Assembly (NCBI RefSeq): GCF_027887165.1
Contig: NC_077227.1
Coordinates: 353,098,610 to 353,162,609 of the forward strand
Source of the DNA: Monodelphis domestica
Lineage: Eukaryota; Chordata; Mammalia; Didelphimorphia; Didelphidae
Direction of reading: 5' to 3'
Length of the DNA: 64,000 nt
Positions 1 through 11,540 of this stretch are shown here, piece after piece. The translations under genes and the position numbers were made by a program. Numbering within the stretch: the first letter of the stretch is position 1; every line of letters begins with the position of its first letter. Under the pieces are notes generated by a model. The model was not told the DNA's origin. It did not search any database and saw nothing but the letters and a program-made list of their open reading frames with translations.

Positions 1-879
1 AACAACCATTTGAAAATATTGTAGAATAGATGCTTGTTCAGAGAAAGGACCTTCTGAGGTTCCTTCCAATTCTGAGACTTCATGCTTTTTTATCCTCAAT
101 TCTCCTCTCTCTGTTGTCTGATCTTGTCTTTTTTCACTTATCCCCTTAGAGCTAAACCCAATCTTCTTTCCAAAGTGGCAATTAGCTACTCTTATCTATG
201 CATTTTACTAATGTATTTATGATAGAAGGCTATATAGTTAGACCATTCCATTTTCTAACAATGCTCTTCTGTCAATGATTAACAACAATTTAGTTTGTTT
301 TATATTATTATATTAACTGATGTAAATGAAAATACATAAATCAAGACAGATGAAATTGGCATAAAATCTTTCAGGCACAATTTTAATATGTCTCTATTAA
401 AGATTTGATTCTAAATATGTGTGAGTAGAGCAGAGTGTGAGAAGAGGAGATTCTTGTTGAGATGACACAGGAAATTCTTGATTCATCCACTGACTAATTA
501 GATCTCTAGTCTGATCTGGTTATTGAAAAGTGTATTGGGGATAGAGCTTTCTTTTCCCTACTTTCCTCCTACCCACTTGGCAAAAGGTGCCTCACAGGTG
601 AAGCACATGTCAATAGGAAACATGTGCTTGCCTAGGCAAACATGAGATGACTTCAAATTCCTGCCTTCCTTCTGCTTTTTTACTACCTTTTCTGGGCACA
701 AGTGATCCTGAGAAAAGGATATTTCCAGACTTGGTGGTTACCTTGTTAATTCATAAGATCCCCAAGCATCCTGCCTGCCAGTATTATTTTTATTAAGTAA
801 GGTATAAACTGATTCATAGTGATTTATATTTTAATAATACACTCAGGAAGACCAAAAGCCTTAAGGATCCAAAGAAGCA
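1..879. other. AT-rich intergenic DNA, nothing recognised
   Basis: No reading frame, repeat signature or RNA gene is recognisable here. It is probably old unique or highly decayed sequence. Confidence 0.4.
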
Positions 880-1070
880 TGGTATAATAATACACAGAAA
901 CCTGAGTTTAGAGATAGTAGACTTGGATTCAAATTATGGCTCCTGTTTGACCCTAGAAAAGGCTCTGAGACTCATCTTCTTCATCTGTATAATTTCAGAA
1001 TTGGACTTAATGACATCAGATCCTTTCCATCTCAAAATTAATGAGCCTTTTGATCTCTAATAGTGAAAGT
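880..1070 (+). repeat. MIR/CORE-SINE-like fragment
   Basis: The order of short segments (ggattcaaat, then a gacc...gg stretch, then ctcatcttcttcatctgta) follows the body of MIR-type SINEs, in which a tRNA-like box B precedes the 'cctcatctgtaaaatg' block. It is strongly diverged, so it is an old insertion. Confidence 0.5.
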
Positions 1071-1140
1071 TGACAGGTTATATAGTCTTTTTCCACACTC
1101 CCATGCCAGTGCCTTCCTTTTGAGATTGCTTCTCAGTTAA

Positions 1141-1195
1141 ACTGTGTGTGTATATGTATATATATATATATATACATATATATTGTGTGTTGCAT
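1141..1195. repeat. (TG)n/(TA)n microsatellite
   Basis: A short alternating tgtgtg/tatata tract of about 55 bp, simple-sequence DNA. Confidence 0.85.
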
Positions 1196-1868
1196 CCTCT
1201 ATAAGATTATGTGTGAGCATGGATAGTATTAGTGTCTTTTTTTGTATCCTTCGGGATCAGTATGGGGGTAGGAAGTGATATATGAATTTGAGTCAACTTA
1301 TCTAGTGGTTCAGGATAACTTTTTTCTTTTGTTGTCAAACATAGCCTCTCCTACTTATAATCTGCTTGATTTGATATTTGTAATTGTAAAATAGGGATAC
1401 TAATACTGCAAAGAATTGTCTCATTAAAATTCTATAAAAATTAGAACTTTGATCAACACTATTAAAAATTACTTTGATCTTTTTTAAAAAATCAAGATTA
1501 ATCATGTTTTCCCCCTTTTATATCCTGGGTAGGGTGGCAAGATAGGGAGTGTGGAGTCCTGGGAGAAAGAATATACCTTTGTGAGATTTTGGGACTGTGT
1601 AGAGATTAGAGCTTAACAGAATATCTTCCAGTTGGAGACTTGGGTTTTAAGTGGTATTAATATTTTGAAATGAAGTAAAAACAAAAGGATCTTGAGTGAT
1701 TCCATGAGATAGATTCTGGAGGGTCTTTTCTTAGAATCAGGGGGAAAAAATAAAAATTGAAGCTGTTGGTTAAACAACTGACTGGCTTCTGAGATGCTTT
1801 CTATGGTACAAGGGTGATCTCTAGTGGCCAATGAGCTAAACTGTGCAGCAGCCACGTATGGCCTAGAG

Positions 1869-2820
1869 CAGCGATGGGTAATCTTTTGATCTTGGTGTGT
1901 CAAAATTTGCCAAAAAACCAAGAATAACTCAGATGGTGTGTCACTTTGAGAAAAAACTTATAATTTCATGATATTTATAGTTTAGGCAACAAAAATGTAT
2001 AATTGTAATATATAACTGTATTTAATAAACCAAAAACTAATTAACTTACCTGCTTAGTGACTTCTTTGTTCATCTGTCAATCTGTTTCTTTTGTTGGTCT
2101 TGATATTATTTAACTTGTGTGGGATGCTGTGAACTAAGATAAGGGAGGGGGAAGGGGAATTCTTTAACTAACCTGCCTATTAGTGACATTTTTGTCACTA
2201 ACAATTTTGTTGCTGAATTTCATTTCATTTCAATTGAAGGTTGATATTTTGTATACTTCAAGCCCAAGCAACTAATTTCATCTGTCAATCTTTTTCTTTT
2301 GTTGGTTTTGATATTATTTAACACTGAAAATAAGGTCTCACAAAAATACGTAGAGGGAAAAATGGTGAGTAAAGTCATTTCTATATTTTTCAGGGTGCTA
2401 AAAGTGTCTGGTAATGGGTTCCAAGCACTCCTCCATTGCAAGTGGGCCAGAACCCTGCCCAGCCATCCAGCAACCCGGCCCCAGCCCTCCCTAGCCTTCT
2501 TGCCCTGGGTTCTGCAAGAGCAGCAGCTGCAGCCCAACAGCCAGCCTTCCTTCTTTAGCACTCCTCTTCCCCACTCTCTCGGGAGCACCACTGACCCTAG
2601 CTGCCTGACCCATGCTGCCTGTGGCTCACCCCCCACCCCTGTGCCAGTGAGTGGAGTAATCCCTCCTCTGGGCCAGGCTGGGACATGGCCATGGCCACAG
2701 CTGTGGGAATGCCAGAGCTCCTGGACCCCAAGGCACTCTGAGCCCACATGTGGCCACATGTCATCAAAAATGGCTATGCGTGTCAGTGCTGACACATGTG
2801 TCAAAGGTTTGCCATCATGG
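1869..2820 (-). mobile_element. hAT DNA transposon, 952 bp, internally deleted
   Basis: The element is flanked by a perfect 8-bp direct repeat, gcctagag, at 1861-1868 and 2821-2828, the target-duplication length typical of hAT elements. Its ends are imperfect inverted repeats: cagcgatgggtaatctttt on the left and, reverse-complemented, ccatgatggcaaacctttg on the right. A hAT transposase C-terminal fragment lies inside on the minus strand, which sets the orientation. A segment about 40 bp long (catctgtcaatct...tatttaac) occurs twice, at 2071-2114 and 2279-2322, so part of the transposase end is duplicated. The stretch 2420-2790 is much richer in G+C than its surroundings. The element is too short for a full transposase and is presumed immobile. 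The precise family (Charlie-like) is inferred. Confidence 0.85.
2220..2400 (-). pseudogene. hAT transposase C-terminal (hATC) fragment
   Basis: Read on the minus strand this gives STYFCETLFSVLNN followed by KTNKRKRLTDE and a CLGLKYTKYQPSIE block. This matches the dimerisation domain at the C-terminus of hAT transposases, which usually reads like 'STYLCESAFS..K..KSK.R..LTDEHL...LRL....Y.P'. Only this last part of the protein survives. A frame-compatible stop follows directly, and the upstream DNA is G+C-rich non-coding sequence. A second, shorter copy of the KTNKRNRLTDE segment lies near 2041-2114. The full enzyme would have been several hundred residues, so this is a relic inside the hAT element at 1869-2820. 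Confidence 0.8.
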
Positions 2821-3054
2821 GCCTAGAGAGAGCCAGCTCTGGGACTCAGTGACTAGACACCAGTTATCTTTTAGCCAGGCACATTTACAATGTATGACAA
2901 ATGTTACCAGGGTGTTTCCTTTAGGATGAGAAAGGAGGAAGGAATATACCTTATGGGATGAATGTCAAGGAGATCAATAACATATTTATATAATGCTTTC
3001 ATTCAAATCTAATTTAATAAAAATAAAAATAATAGTTTTCTTTCCCTATAGCAT

Positions 3055-3265
3055 TTTAAAGTTTAATCAATCAGTCAGCATTTATTATGTGCCTACTATG
3101 TTCCAGGGACTATCATTTAGAACAGTGCTAAATGATGGGGATAGAAAAAGAGGCAAATGACAGTCCCTGCCCACAAGGAGCTTACCTTCTAATAGAGGAG
3201 ACAATGTGCAAGCAAATATATACAAAGTATACTAAATATAGAATAAATACAAAATAATTAAAAGA
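3055..3265 (-). repeat. L2 LINE 3' end
   Basis: Reading the minus strand, the order is 'gtaagctccttgtgggcagg', 'gactgtcatttgcctc', then a 'gtaggcacataataaatgct' end with a gattgatt-like terminal repeat. This is the characteristic L2 3' end. It is diverged. Confidence 0.7.
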
Positions 3266-3417
3266 AGGAAGGCAGTGAGCTTTCACCAGCTTTGTTATTT
3301 TTTAAAATTACTTTTTTTTCCCTTAAGAATTAAAATGAACAACTATATCTCTCCCCTCTATACCCTGGATATAGTGGTAGGTCAGGAATTGAGGAATCTA
3401 TCCATGAAAATAACTTC

Positions 3418-3999
3418 TTTTTCCCTCTCTTTTTCTTTTCTTTTCTCTGCTCTCCTCTGCTCTGCTCTCCTCTTCTCTGCTCTCCTCTTCTCTGCTCTGC
3501 TCTCCTCTGCTCTGCTCTCCTCTGCTCTGCTCTGCTCTGCTCTCCTCTCCTCTCCTCTCCTCTGCTCTCCTCTCCTCTGTTCTCCTCTCCTCTCCTCTCC
3601 TCTCCTCTCCTCTGCTCTGCTCTCCTCTGCTCTGCTCTCCTCTGCTCTGCTCTCCTCTGCTCTGCTCTGCTCTGCTCTGCTCTGCTCTGCTCTGCTCTCC
3701 TCTCCTCTCCTCTCCTCTCCTCTCCTCTTCTCTTCTCTCCTCTCCTCTCCTCTCCTCTCCTCTCCTCTCCTCTCCTCTCCTCTCCTCTCCTCTCCTCTCC
3801 TCTCCTCTCCTCTCCTCTCCTCTCCTCTCCTCTCCTCTCCTCTCCTCTCCTCTTCTCTTCTCTTCTCTTCTCTTCTCTTCTCTTCTCTTCTCTTCTCTTC
3901 TCTTCTCTTCTCTTCTCTTCTCTTCTCTTCTCTTCTCTTCTCTTCTCTTCTCTTCTCTTCTCTTCTCTTCTCTTCTCATCTTTTCTTTTCTCTTCTCTC
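3418..3999. repeat. Pentanucleotide array (TCTGC/TCTCC/TCTTC)n
   Basis: About 110 pentamers in three zones. About 3446-3735 mixes TCTGC and TCTCC units, about 3737-3850 is almost pure TCTCC, and about 3851-3975 is pure TCTTC. It ends directly at the 3' (A-rich tail) side of a minus-strand SINE at 4000-4188, so it probably grew from that SINE's tail. Long open frames on both strands here (poly-Leu/Ser and poly-Glu/Arg) are artefacts of the repeat. Confidence 0.95.
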
Positions 4000-4188
4000 C
4001 TTCTGTCTTAGAATGGATACTAAGTATCATTTCAAAGGCAAAAGAGTGGTAAAGGTCTAGGTAACTGTGTTCAAGTGACTTTCCAAGGGTCAAATGGCTA
4101 GGAAGTATCTGAGGTCAGATTTGAACCCAGCATTTCCCTTCTCCATGCCTGGCTACCTATCCCCTGAGCCACTCAAAGCCAAAAAGCC
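4000..4188 (-). mobile_element. tRNA-headed SINE (SINE-1_MD-like)
   Basis: Minus orientation. The 'ggatactaagtatc' 3' segment, 'gaggtcagatttgaaccca' (box B region) and the final 'gagccactcaaagcc' head are recognisable. Diverged from the other copies in the window. Its tail side runs into the pentanucleotide array. Confidence 0.75.
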
Positions 4189-4194
4189 TCCTTT

Positions 4195-4450
4195 TATACA
4201 CCATTTCAACTTCTTGAACCTCAGTTTCTTCCTTTTTAAAGTGAAGGCGTTCCTTCTAGGTCTATGATTCTAGGAATTTGCCAGGAATTGAGACTTATTT
4301 AGATCTCATCTTACAGAAGAAGCAGAAATCTAGAGAAAAGTATATGGCTTATCTCACCCAGAAATTCTGTGATAGAATCTAAATTGACACCCAGGTCTTT
4401 TGATTTTCAGATCAGGGCACCTCCAACAGCATTTAACTATTTCTTACTGG
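4195..4450 (+). repeat. MIR-like fragments
   Basis: Contains 'gaacctcagtttcttcct', a 'tctaggtctatgattctagg' end and then a second decayed MIR body with 'gacacccaggtcttttgat'. Old and patchy. Confidence 0.45.
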
Positions 4451-4461
4451 ACCCTCAAGAG

Positions 4462-4462
<1 letters not shown>

Positions 4463-4517
<55 letters not shown>

Positions 4518-4521
4518 TATA
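4463..4521. repeat. (TA)n microsatellite
   Basis: An almost uninterrupted ta dinucleotide tract with one tgta interruption. Confidence 0.9.
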
Positions 4522-5500
4522 GTGACAGAAGACAGAGGCATAAATGCAGATAAATATGACAAGGTAAAATCCATACCCTATGCTCACACTGCCCTGAATT
4601 AAAATAAATGGGAATCAATAACTTGAAAAAGCCATGGATCCAATTAAGTAATTAAGGAATTGAGATTTTGTTGAAGAGGATTTATTGTCTATGGCTCAGA
4701 CTGTTTGGAAGATTCAATTTTCTGATGGTACCAAAATACCAAAGAATAATTAGAACTTGGGCTAAAAATATGGAAGGTTGCTCTACTCAGGGAGTTTACT
4801 TCATTCTATTAGGGAAAGATGACATAGGGAGTGGGTGGCCAGTGAGGTATGTTTGGTCTGAGAAGTCACAAGGATGATGAGTTGAGACTTAGGGAAATTC
4901 ACTGACTTGTCATTTCCAGAAGCAATGCCAGTGTTATCTTGATTATTGTTCTCAAAACAAAAGGTAGCAGCAGTACATGAAGGATGGGGAGAGATTTGGT
5001 GGTAGTGGAGATGCCTATAGGGTAGCTTGGTAGAAAGGTGATAATAAAGCATGGTTGGTGGCTAGGGCTGGTGAACTCTCTGCTCAGGATGTCACAACTC
5101 CAGGGCAGGCAGTATAGATCTAGATGGAATACTATAACTATGGCAGTTTGTAGGTGGTGTAGCAGGAAGGTGTTGAAATCAAAGCCAACTTTCCCCTTCC
5201 TTTAGGTCTCCTAGATTGTTGAAGGTAGGTATAATTCTCTGCTGATTGGAAATAATTCTGCCACTGGTATCTGTGATTTTCTTACAGTAAGCTATTTGTA
5301 GGACTTAAAATTCCAAAATCATTTTAATCTACCCAAAGACATTATGGTGGCTGGTGTACAGGCCTTAAGTCAAGAGATTTGGCTTCTCATTCTGACTTCA
5401 ACATCAACTCTCTGATAGTGGAATTATAGGATATGAACTTATCCAGGGACATTTAACTGTTAATAACTGGCTTTGCAATAGCAATATACTTTCAGACCCA
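4522..5500. other. Intergenic DNA, nothing recognised
   Basis: No coding or repeat signature that I can name. Short open frames here have no recognisable domains. Confidence 0.4.
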
Positions 5501-5504
5501 AAGT

Positions 5505-5735
5505 AGCTTGGTATAGTGTAAGGATCATTGGTCTGGATTGGATGAAGTCAGAAAACTGAGGTTCAAATCCATGCTTTGTTATTTTCTACCTGTGTGACCA
5601 CGGGCAACTCAATTTATGTCTCTGAGTCTCAGTTTCCTTATCCATAAAATGGATATTTATATTATTTATTTACATTATTATCCTGGGCTATTATGAAGAT
5701 TGAAAATGCTACTACATAGTAAACATTATAAAGAT
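5505..5735 (+). repeat. MIR/MAR1-like CORE-SINE
   Basis: A tRNA-like head ('gaggttcaaatcc'), 'tgtgtgaccacgggcaactca', then 'gtctcagtttccttatcc' and an attatgaagatt end follow the MIR/MAR1 plan in the plus direction. Confidence 0.65.
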
Positions 5736-6109
5736 TTAGAGAGGTTTAAGGCAGCTGTAGGGGATAGATGACTTGCTGTGGAATCTGGAAGACTTCCATT
5801 CAAGTAATGAGTCACATACTAGATGTGGTCCTAAGTCAATTATTATTTCATCATCGTTGGCATCTCTTAAGATAACAAGCTATATTAGGGTAGAGGGTTT
5901 CCACATAGATAATGAAATCAGTAACTTAAAAAATAAAGCGAGACATCTAGACTCTGGCTTTCTTTCTCATATGTTTTTCATGATTTTAAACTTTTATCCC
6001 CCTTGTGGAGTTAAACTCTCTTTACTCTTTTCCACTGACCCAGCTTGTTTCCAGCAATGAGCATGTCTTGGTTAGATGTCTGGTCAACATAAACATTAAA
6101 AACTGACAT

Positions 6110-6450
6110 TTCTATGGCATTTTATGTAAAATAATTCATATTGGTTGTCTCATTTGGTTATCCCAAAAGATATAATTATCCAATAACCCTGCTTCTTACT
6201 ATTTATTTGATTTTGCTCAAGTCATTCCAAAAGCGTCAGTCTTATCTATAAGATGAGGTGATCTTTAAAGTTCAAACAAGCTTTAAGAATTCAGTGATTC
6301 CTATTTGACAGATGAAGAAACTGACACCTGAAGATATGAAATATCTAATCTAGGTCATGAAGCTATAAAGCGATAAAGCCAGAAATTGAACTTGGGGTCC
6401 CAATTTCCAATCCTGGGCTCTTTCTACTACCTTATGTTGAATCCCTAAAT
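6110..6450 (+). repeat. MIR-like SINE fragments
   Basis: 'ttgtctcatttggtta', 'gacagatgaagaaactgaca', and 'gccagaaattgaacttggg' ending in 'gggctctttctactacctta' follow the MIR order. An interposed 'cttatctataagatgaggtgat' suggests two overlapping old copies. Confidence 0.55.
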
Positions 6451-6724
6451 GATTATGTAGCTAGAAATTGAACTGAAAATGGCCAACATACTGTGAAATT
6501 GGATTCCTGGAAAGTACAATCCTGTGAAATTTTATTCCAGGAATTGAATTGGTATGACTGACATAGCAAGTTTGAGTTTTGTGTTGATCTATGACTCATT
6601 CCAGAGCCTGTGGCAGTATTTATTTTACTTGGTTCATGAAAGTTATAAGTAAAAGGAGTATTCCTATAAAGTTGCGTGTAAACAGGACTTTGGTAAATTG
6701 AATTCTATTTCTCCATTAATTTAC

Positions 6725-6965
6725 GCTGATCTTTCTAAGATGTCGTTCAGTCATTTCATTCATATCCAACCCTTCATAACCCCATTTGGGGTTTTCTTGG
6801 CAAAGATACTGGAGTGGTTTGCCATTTCCTTATCCAACTCATTTTACAAATTAAGAGACTGAAGCAAATGGTGATAAACGACTTGCCCAGAGTCAAACAG
6901 CTAATATCTGTCACAGGCTGGATTTGAACTCAGATCTTCCTGATTCCAGGCTTAGAGTCCCCTAC
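6725..6965 (-). repeat. MAR1-like SINE with RTE-type tail
   Basis: Read on the plus strand: 'ccatttggggttttcttggc', 'actggagtggtttgccattt', then 'gacttgcccagagtcaaaca' and 'ggatttgaactcagatcttc'. The first part is shared with RTE/BovB LINE 3' ends, the second is the SINE body, and the orientation is minus. This architecture is known for marsupial SINEs mobilised by RTE. Family name by recall. Confidence 0.7.
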
Positions 6966-7379
6966 CTTATCCTCATTTCCTTTTATCTTAAGTGGCCAGT
7001 GGCATAATAGTTCTGCATCTACTACTCTTCACTTGGACCTGTCTGTTAAGCAGCTTTTGATCTATTATTATGTTCCTAAAGTGCCAGGAAAGCTGTAGGA
7101 CATAGGAGAGATTCAATTCAACTCAATTAATATAAAACTTTGGTTGCACATGTGGTAGAGGTATGGAGAGAGAGAGAGGACTTCTCTTCAAGTCTCTACC
7201 ACACACATCTATGAAAAGTAGCAATGCCATTGTGGGAAAAGCTTACTGAATTTATAGTCTGTAGTCTAGGGTAGAGTATGATTCAAATAATTACTATCTG
7301 TATGACTATGGGCAAGTCAAAGATTCTTTACATAGTTTCAGTTTCCATTTTGGTAAAATAGGGATCAAAGAAAAAGGTC

Positions 7380-8550
7380 ACAGATTTTAGAGCTAGAAGG
7401 AACCACAGAAGATATTGTCCAATGAATTCATTATACACATAGCAGGTGATACTTGGTCAATTGAATTCTCCTTCCCCCCAATCTATTTGATGACATTAAA
7501 GTGTTCAGACCTTTGTCAGAAAAAGGCATCCCCCCAGGAAGCAGGATGTTGGCTCTGGCTCCTTGAACGAGGGACATGGACTGTTTTGGAATGACATAAA
7601 AACCCTTTATTGTTCCCACAATTTGTTGTGCAAATGGTTGGCCAATGAGAATTATGGGAACAGATTCTCACAAATAAATGAATGCCATCTGTCTATACAT
7701 ACATGACCCATCAGAAGAGGCGTGGAAAAGGCTCCACCCTATCTTGTGTCTTGTCTTTTGGGACTTTGCCAGCATTGCCTTTACCTTTGATTTTCAGTAA
7801 GGGGTAGGGAATTTTTTTCCCTTTCACTCCCCTACTCCCAGCACCACTGTACCCCTAACAATAGTAGTGGCTTACTTGAGATGCATCTGATATTAGCTAT
7901 CAGTCTGTGTTTGCCTAAGTGAGCCTGAGATGGGATCTTAAGTCCCTGGCTGCCTTCTTTTGTAGTTTTCTTCCCTGAGCATGTCAGTTACTAGAGATCT
8001 TTGAAAAATAATCATTTCTAGCCTCGTGAGAGTCGAGTTCCGGAATTCTAAATTTTGGTCTTAACTGACCAGAGAGAGAAGAATCTCTTCAAAGAGAACA
8101 CAAGTACTACCAGTATCATACTACAGTGGAAGAATTAACAAAAGCCCTACTTGGCTGACCTGGAGATCTCCAATCAGTGAAGGATTGTAGTGAATATCAA
8201 ATGTCTATTCTAAAATCACACAAATGACCTTTACCTTTGTGGTGGTAGGAGAAATATAATGAATAATACAGCATCAGGAAGGGCATCTAGCAGAAAGGCC
8301 TTCTTTAGACACAATTTGGCCAGTTGTTTTTTTTTTTATCACTTTCCCAAGTTAATACAATTGGAATCTTATTGCCTTTATATCCAAACAGTTCAATCAC
8401 ATGAGTGAAGGTCTATGGGTTTTATTTACTCTTTAATTTGCCTCTTTGGAGGGTACATAAGAGTTTTCCTTCCATTTACTTGCAACATTAAAAAATATAT
8501 TCTAGTTTAAAACATGCTAAAATTGTCAATATTTATGCGAGTCAGTTGTT
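7380..8550. other. Unclassified sequence, possible old LTR
   Basis: 7380-7440 looks like the start of a MIR-type repeat ('ttttagagctagaaggaacc'). The part after it contains promoter-like words (ggccaatgag near 7663, aataaat near 7673) but no boundaries or target duplication I can define. A segment near 7905-7975 resembles one near 63095-63170. I cannot classify it. Confidence 0.3.
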
Positions 8551-8554
8551 ACAG

Positions 8555-9100
8555 TTAAGTATCTGACCATGTCATCACCCTACTCACTAAACTTCAGCGG
8601 CTTCCTATCCCTATCTCCAAATATGAAATCCTCCATTTGGATTTCAAAGACCTTCATAATCAACCCTTCCCCCTTTCATTCTTCCTTTACTTTATTCCCC
8701 CACCAATGTACTCTTTAATCCAAGGACACTGACCTCTTTGCTACTCTATGAACAAGATCCTCCATTTCTCAGCTCTGGACATTTTTTCCTTGCTGTCCCC
8801 CATACCTAGAATTCTCTCCCTCCTGACTTCCCTACATTCATGCAAGTCTCAACTAAAATCCCACCATTTGCAGGAAAATATCCACAACCACTCAATCCTA
8901 GTCCCTTTCAGTTGTAGTTCTCACATATACTGACTGTATAAAGCTTATCTGTACATATCTGTTTCTCATCTCCTCCATTAGACTCTTAGCTCCTTGAGGG
9001 CAGACTGTGTTTTGCCTTTCCTTGTATTCCTAGTATTTGGTACAATGTCTGGCACTCAGCATACACTTAATACATGCTTATTGACTGACTAATTGGTTTT
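8555..9100 (+). repeat. L2 LINE 3' portion
   Basis: Successive blocks 'aaacttcagcggcttccta', 'gaaatcctccatttgg', 'tgcaagtctcaactaaaatc', 'ctcttagctccttgagggca' and the end 'acatgcttattgactgact' follow the L2 3' region in the plus direction over about 545 bp. Diverged. Confidence 0.75.
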
Positions 9101-10505
9101 GTCAAACAACAGACATGGCTTCTTCTGGTAAGATCTATCAGAGTTTGCCCAGATACAGGCCTTTAAGAGCCAGAATCTACTTCACAGCATGATGAGTTAT
9201 CAGAGTAGTACTTTTCTAGATTCTAGTTTTTGTTGAACATGTTCCTAATCAGGTCTCATCTGCATTTTTGGTTTTGGTTATAGAAATAATTTTTAAGGAA
9301 GGTTATTTACAAACTGGGATGGGCCTAAAAGAGAATGACCAGGATAGTTGGAGAACCATGATATGTGAAGAGTGGTAGAAAGAACTGATGTGAATTTAAT
9401 ACTTAAAGGGACATGATTTCCCCTTTAGAAAAGCTATCATATGGAAAAGTTTCTCATTTGTATTTTTCGACTTGCCATGGACTGAATTCTTTTTGCCTTT
9501 AGAGGACAAGTCTAGCAGGGGTAGGGGGAGTTTTCAGCGAGATAGATTTGGTTTCAGTGTAATGCTTTCAATAATTAAAGCTGTCTGAAAATGGTCTTTC
9601 TTAGAAGGTTGTGATTTCCCAATTATCACAAGTCCTCTAACAAAGTTCACAGGGTCATTTTTAATATCTTCAAGATGTGGAGGGATTTCTTGTCATGTAA
9701 GCACTGGACTAGTTAGTTGCCTTATAGGGTCCTTTCTCACTCTGAGATCCTGCAATTCTCTGATTCTGACTCATGAGAGAGGAAAAAATGGGACTGAGAA
9801 TTTTATCTTGAGTTTAACTCTGGCAGAGACAGAACTTTATACTGATACATCTAGATTCGCCTCTAGCCTAGGGATAAGATAACAGAGGACTATGAACTAA
9901 GACCAGAGGGTACAAAATCCTAGCATTCTCAACTCAAGGCCTAGGAAGATAATGATCAGGAAGGTATTTCCTTTGGGCTAGATCTCTAGGAATGGGAATT
10001 TGGTTCTTCAGGGCCATCCACAATCCTTCCTCAAGTTCTGTTCTTTGGACTTTACCCAATAGCCATTGGATAAAGACTGGGCCAGATCAACTTAGGGCTA
10101 AGGAGATGCTCTTTCCTCTTCTCTAATTGAATAAATTGAAATAATTTCTTTAGTGCAATTTTCTGAATATGAAATGCAAATCAGTTTCCTAGCAACCACC
10201 CCTCCTTACTCTGCCTTTTCTCTTCTCCCTTCAATGATCAACTGAAAATTAGTCCAATTACCTGTAGAAGACTCCAGGTTTCTCAGAAACAAAAGGGGCA
10301 CTCCGGAAACATTCTTTATGAGGGCACAGAATGCGTGTCTGGGCCTAGGCTGATTAAAACGTAACCAGGGACAGCAAAACCACTATCTCTGTCTGCTTTG
10401 ATAGATGGGGATTTCATATCCCTCTAGACTGGCTCAGGCTGCTTATTTCATAGAGAAACAATAGCAGAGTCTAAGGGGAACCATATTTCCCTATTAAAAA
10501 GGATG
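9101..10505. other. Intergenic DNA, little recognised
   Basis: Only a MIR/CR1-type end ('ctgcaattctctgattctga', about 9700-9775) is suggestive. No genes seen. Confidence 0.35.
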
Positions 10506-10509
10506 TTAT

Positions 10510-10905
10510 GGTGCCCTGGAAAAATCCTGGTATTGAAACAAGAAGACTCTGGTTGAAGTCCAGTTTTGCCACTCAAGTAGTTAGTATGATTTAGTTTCCT
10601 TCTTCTTCTTCCTTTTTTTTTTCCTTCTAAACCTTTACCTTCCATCTTAGAATCAATACTGAGTTTTGGTTCTAAGGCAAAAGTATGGTAAGGGGTAGAC
10701 AACGGGGAGTAAGTGACTTGGCCAGGGTCACACAGCTAGGAAGTGTCTGAGGTCAGATTTGAACCTAGGACTTCCTTTCTCCAGGCTTGGCTCTCAATTC
10801 ACTGAGTCACCCAGTTGCCCCCAGTTTCTTTCTCAAGTAAAATGAGAAGATTGAATTAGATGATTTCTCAGGCTTCTTTCAGCTCTGGTAATTTCTTTTG
10901 CAAGG
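10510..10905 (+). repeat. MIR-like SINE split by a younger SINE
   Basis: The head (10510-10600) and tail (10823-10905, 'aaaatgagaagattgaatta' then 'cttctttcagctctgg') join across the inserted SINE at 10611-10822. A near-duplicate agtttccttct / agtttctttct marks the target site. Confidence 0.6.
10611..10822 (-). mobile_element. tRNA-headed SINE (SINE-1_MD-like)
   Basis: Minus orientation. It shows 'aacctttaccttccatctta', 'cagggtcacacagctagga', 'gaggtcagatttgaacctag' and ends 'gagtcacccagttgcccc'. The polypyrimidine start is the reverse of the A-rich tail. Inserted into an older MIR. Confidence 0.9.
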
Positions 10906-11019
10906 AACCTGCAAATTCTAAAATTCAATGTCCTTAGTTCTTTCTAGCTCTTACAGTCTACATGTGGGAAAAAATACTTTTTTGGGTGTATAATAGAGTG
11001 TGACTCCATAAATTCATTT

Positions 11020-11225
11020 CATTTAAGAAATTCAAGATAATGGACCTCCTTCTATCATTGCAGCTCTGCAATGTTCAATTTATAAACCTATGAGATTTTC
11101 CTGGGACATGGAGAGGTTAAAAGCCTTGCCTAGGTCATATAGCCCGTATGTTTCAGATGTGGAACTTGGGCCCAAAGTTTCCTGCCCAAGACTAACTCTC
11201 TAACCACTATACAACTCTGTCTTTC
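11020..11225 (+). repeat. MIR-like SINE
   Basis: 'ggacatggagaggttaaaag', 'gccttgcctaggtcatatag' and 'ctctctaaccactatacaac' match the MIR 3' half in order. Diverged. Confidence 0.6.
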
Positions 11226-11324
11226 ATTACTATTACATAATAATGATTAATAAGTGAAAATGTTATAAGAATAATAACTTTCTTTTACTATAGTACTAAT
11301 TTAGCACTTGTACAATATAGCATA

Positions 11325-11540
11325 TATAGTAGCATATAGTATAAATAGCATTTATATAGTGCTTTAAGGTTTGCAAAGTCCTTTATAATCATCTCATTTT
11401 ATTTTTACAACAACCCTGGGAGATAGGTATTATTATTCTGATTTTACTGAGGAGGACATTGAGTCAGGTGGTAGCTAAGCAACACGCATAGGGTCATATA
11501 GACTCACAGATTCAGCACTCTTTTTACTGTGCCATATAGC
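11325..11540 (+). repeat. MIR/MAR-type SINE
   Basis: 'catttatatagtgctttaag', 'aatcatctcattttattttt', 'acaacaaccctgggagatag' and 'gattttactgaggaggacat' are classic MIR core blocks in the plus direction. Confidence 0.75.

Noticed and set aside
2299-2826. 175-codon plus-strand open frame
   Set aside because: It runs antisense to the hAT transposase remnant and through the terminal repeat, so it is a shadow.
3275-4093. Long open frames on both strands (about 260 and 230 codons)
   Set aside because: They read through the pentanucleotide array, giving only Leu/Ser or Glu/Arg repeats. No gene.
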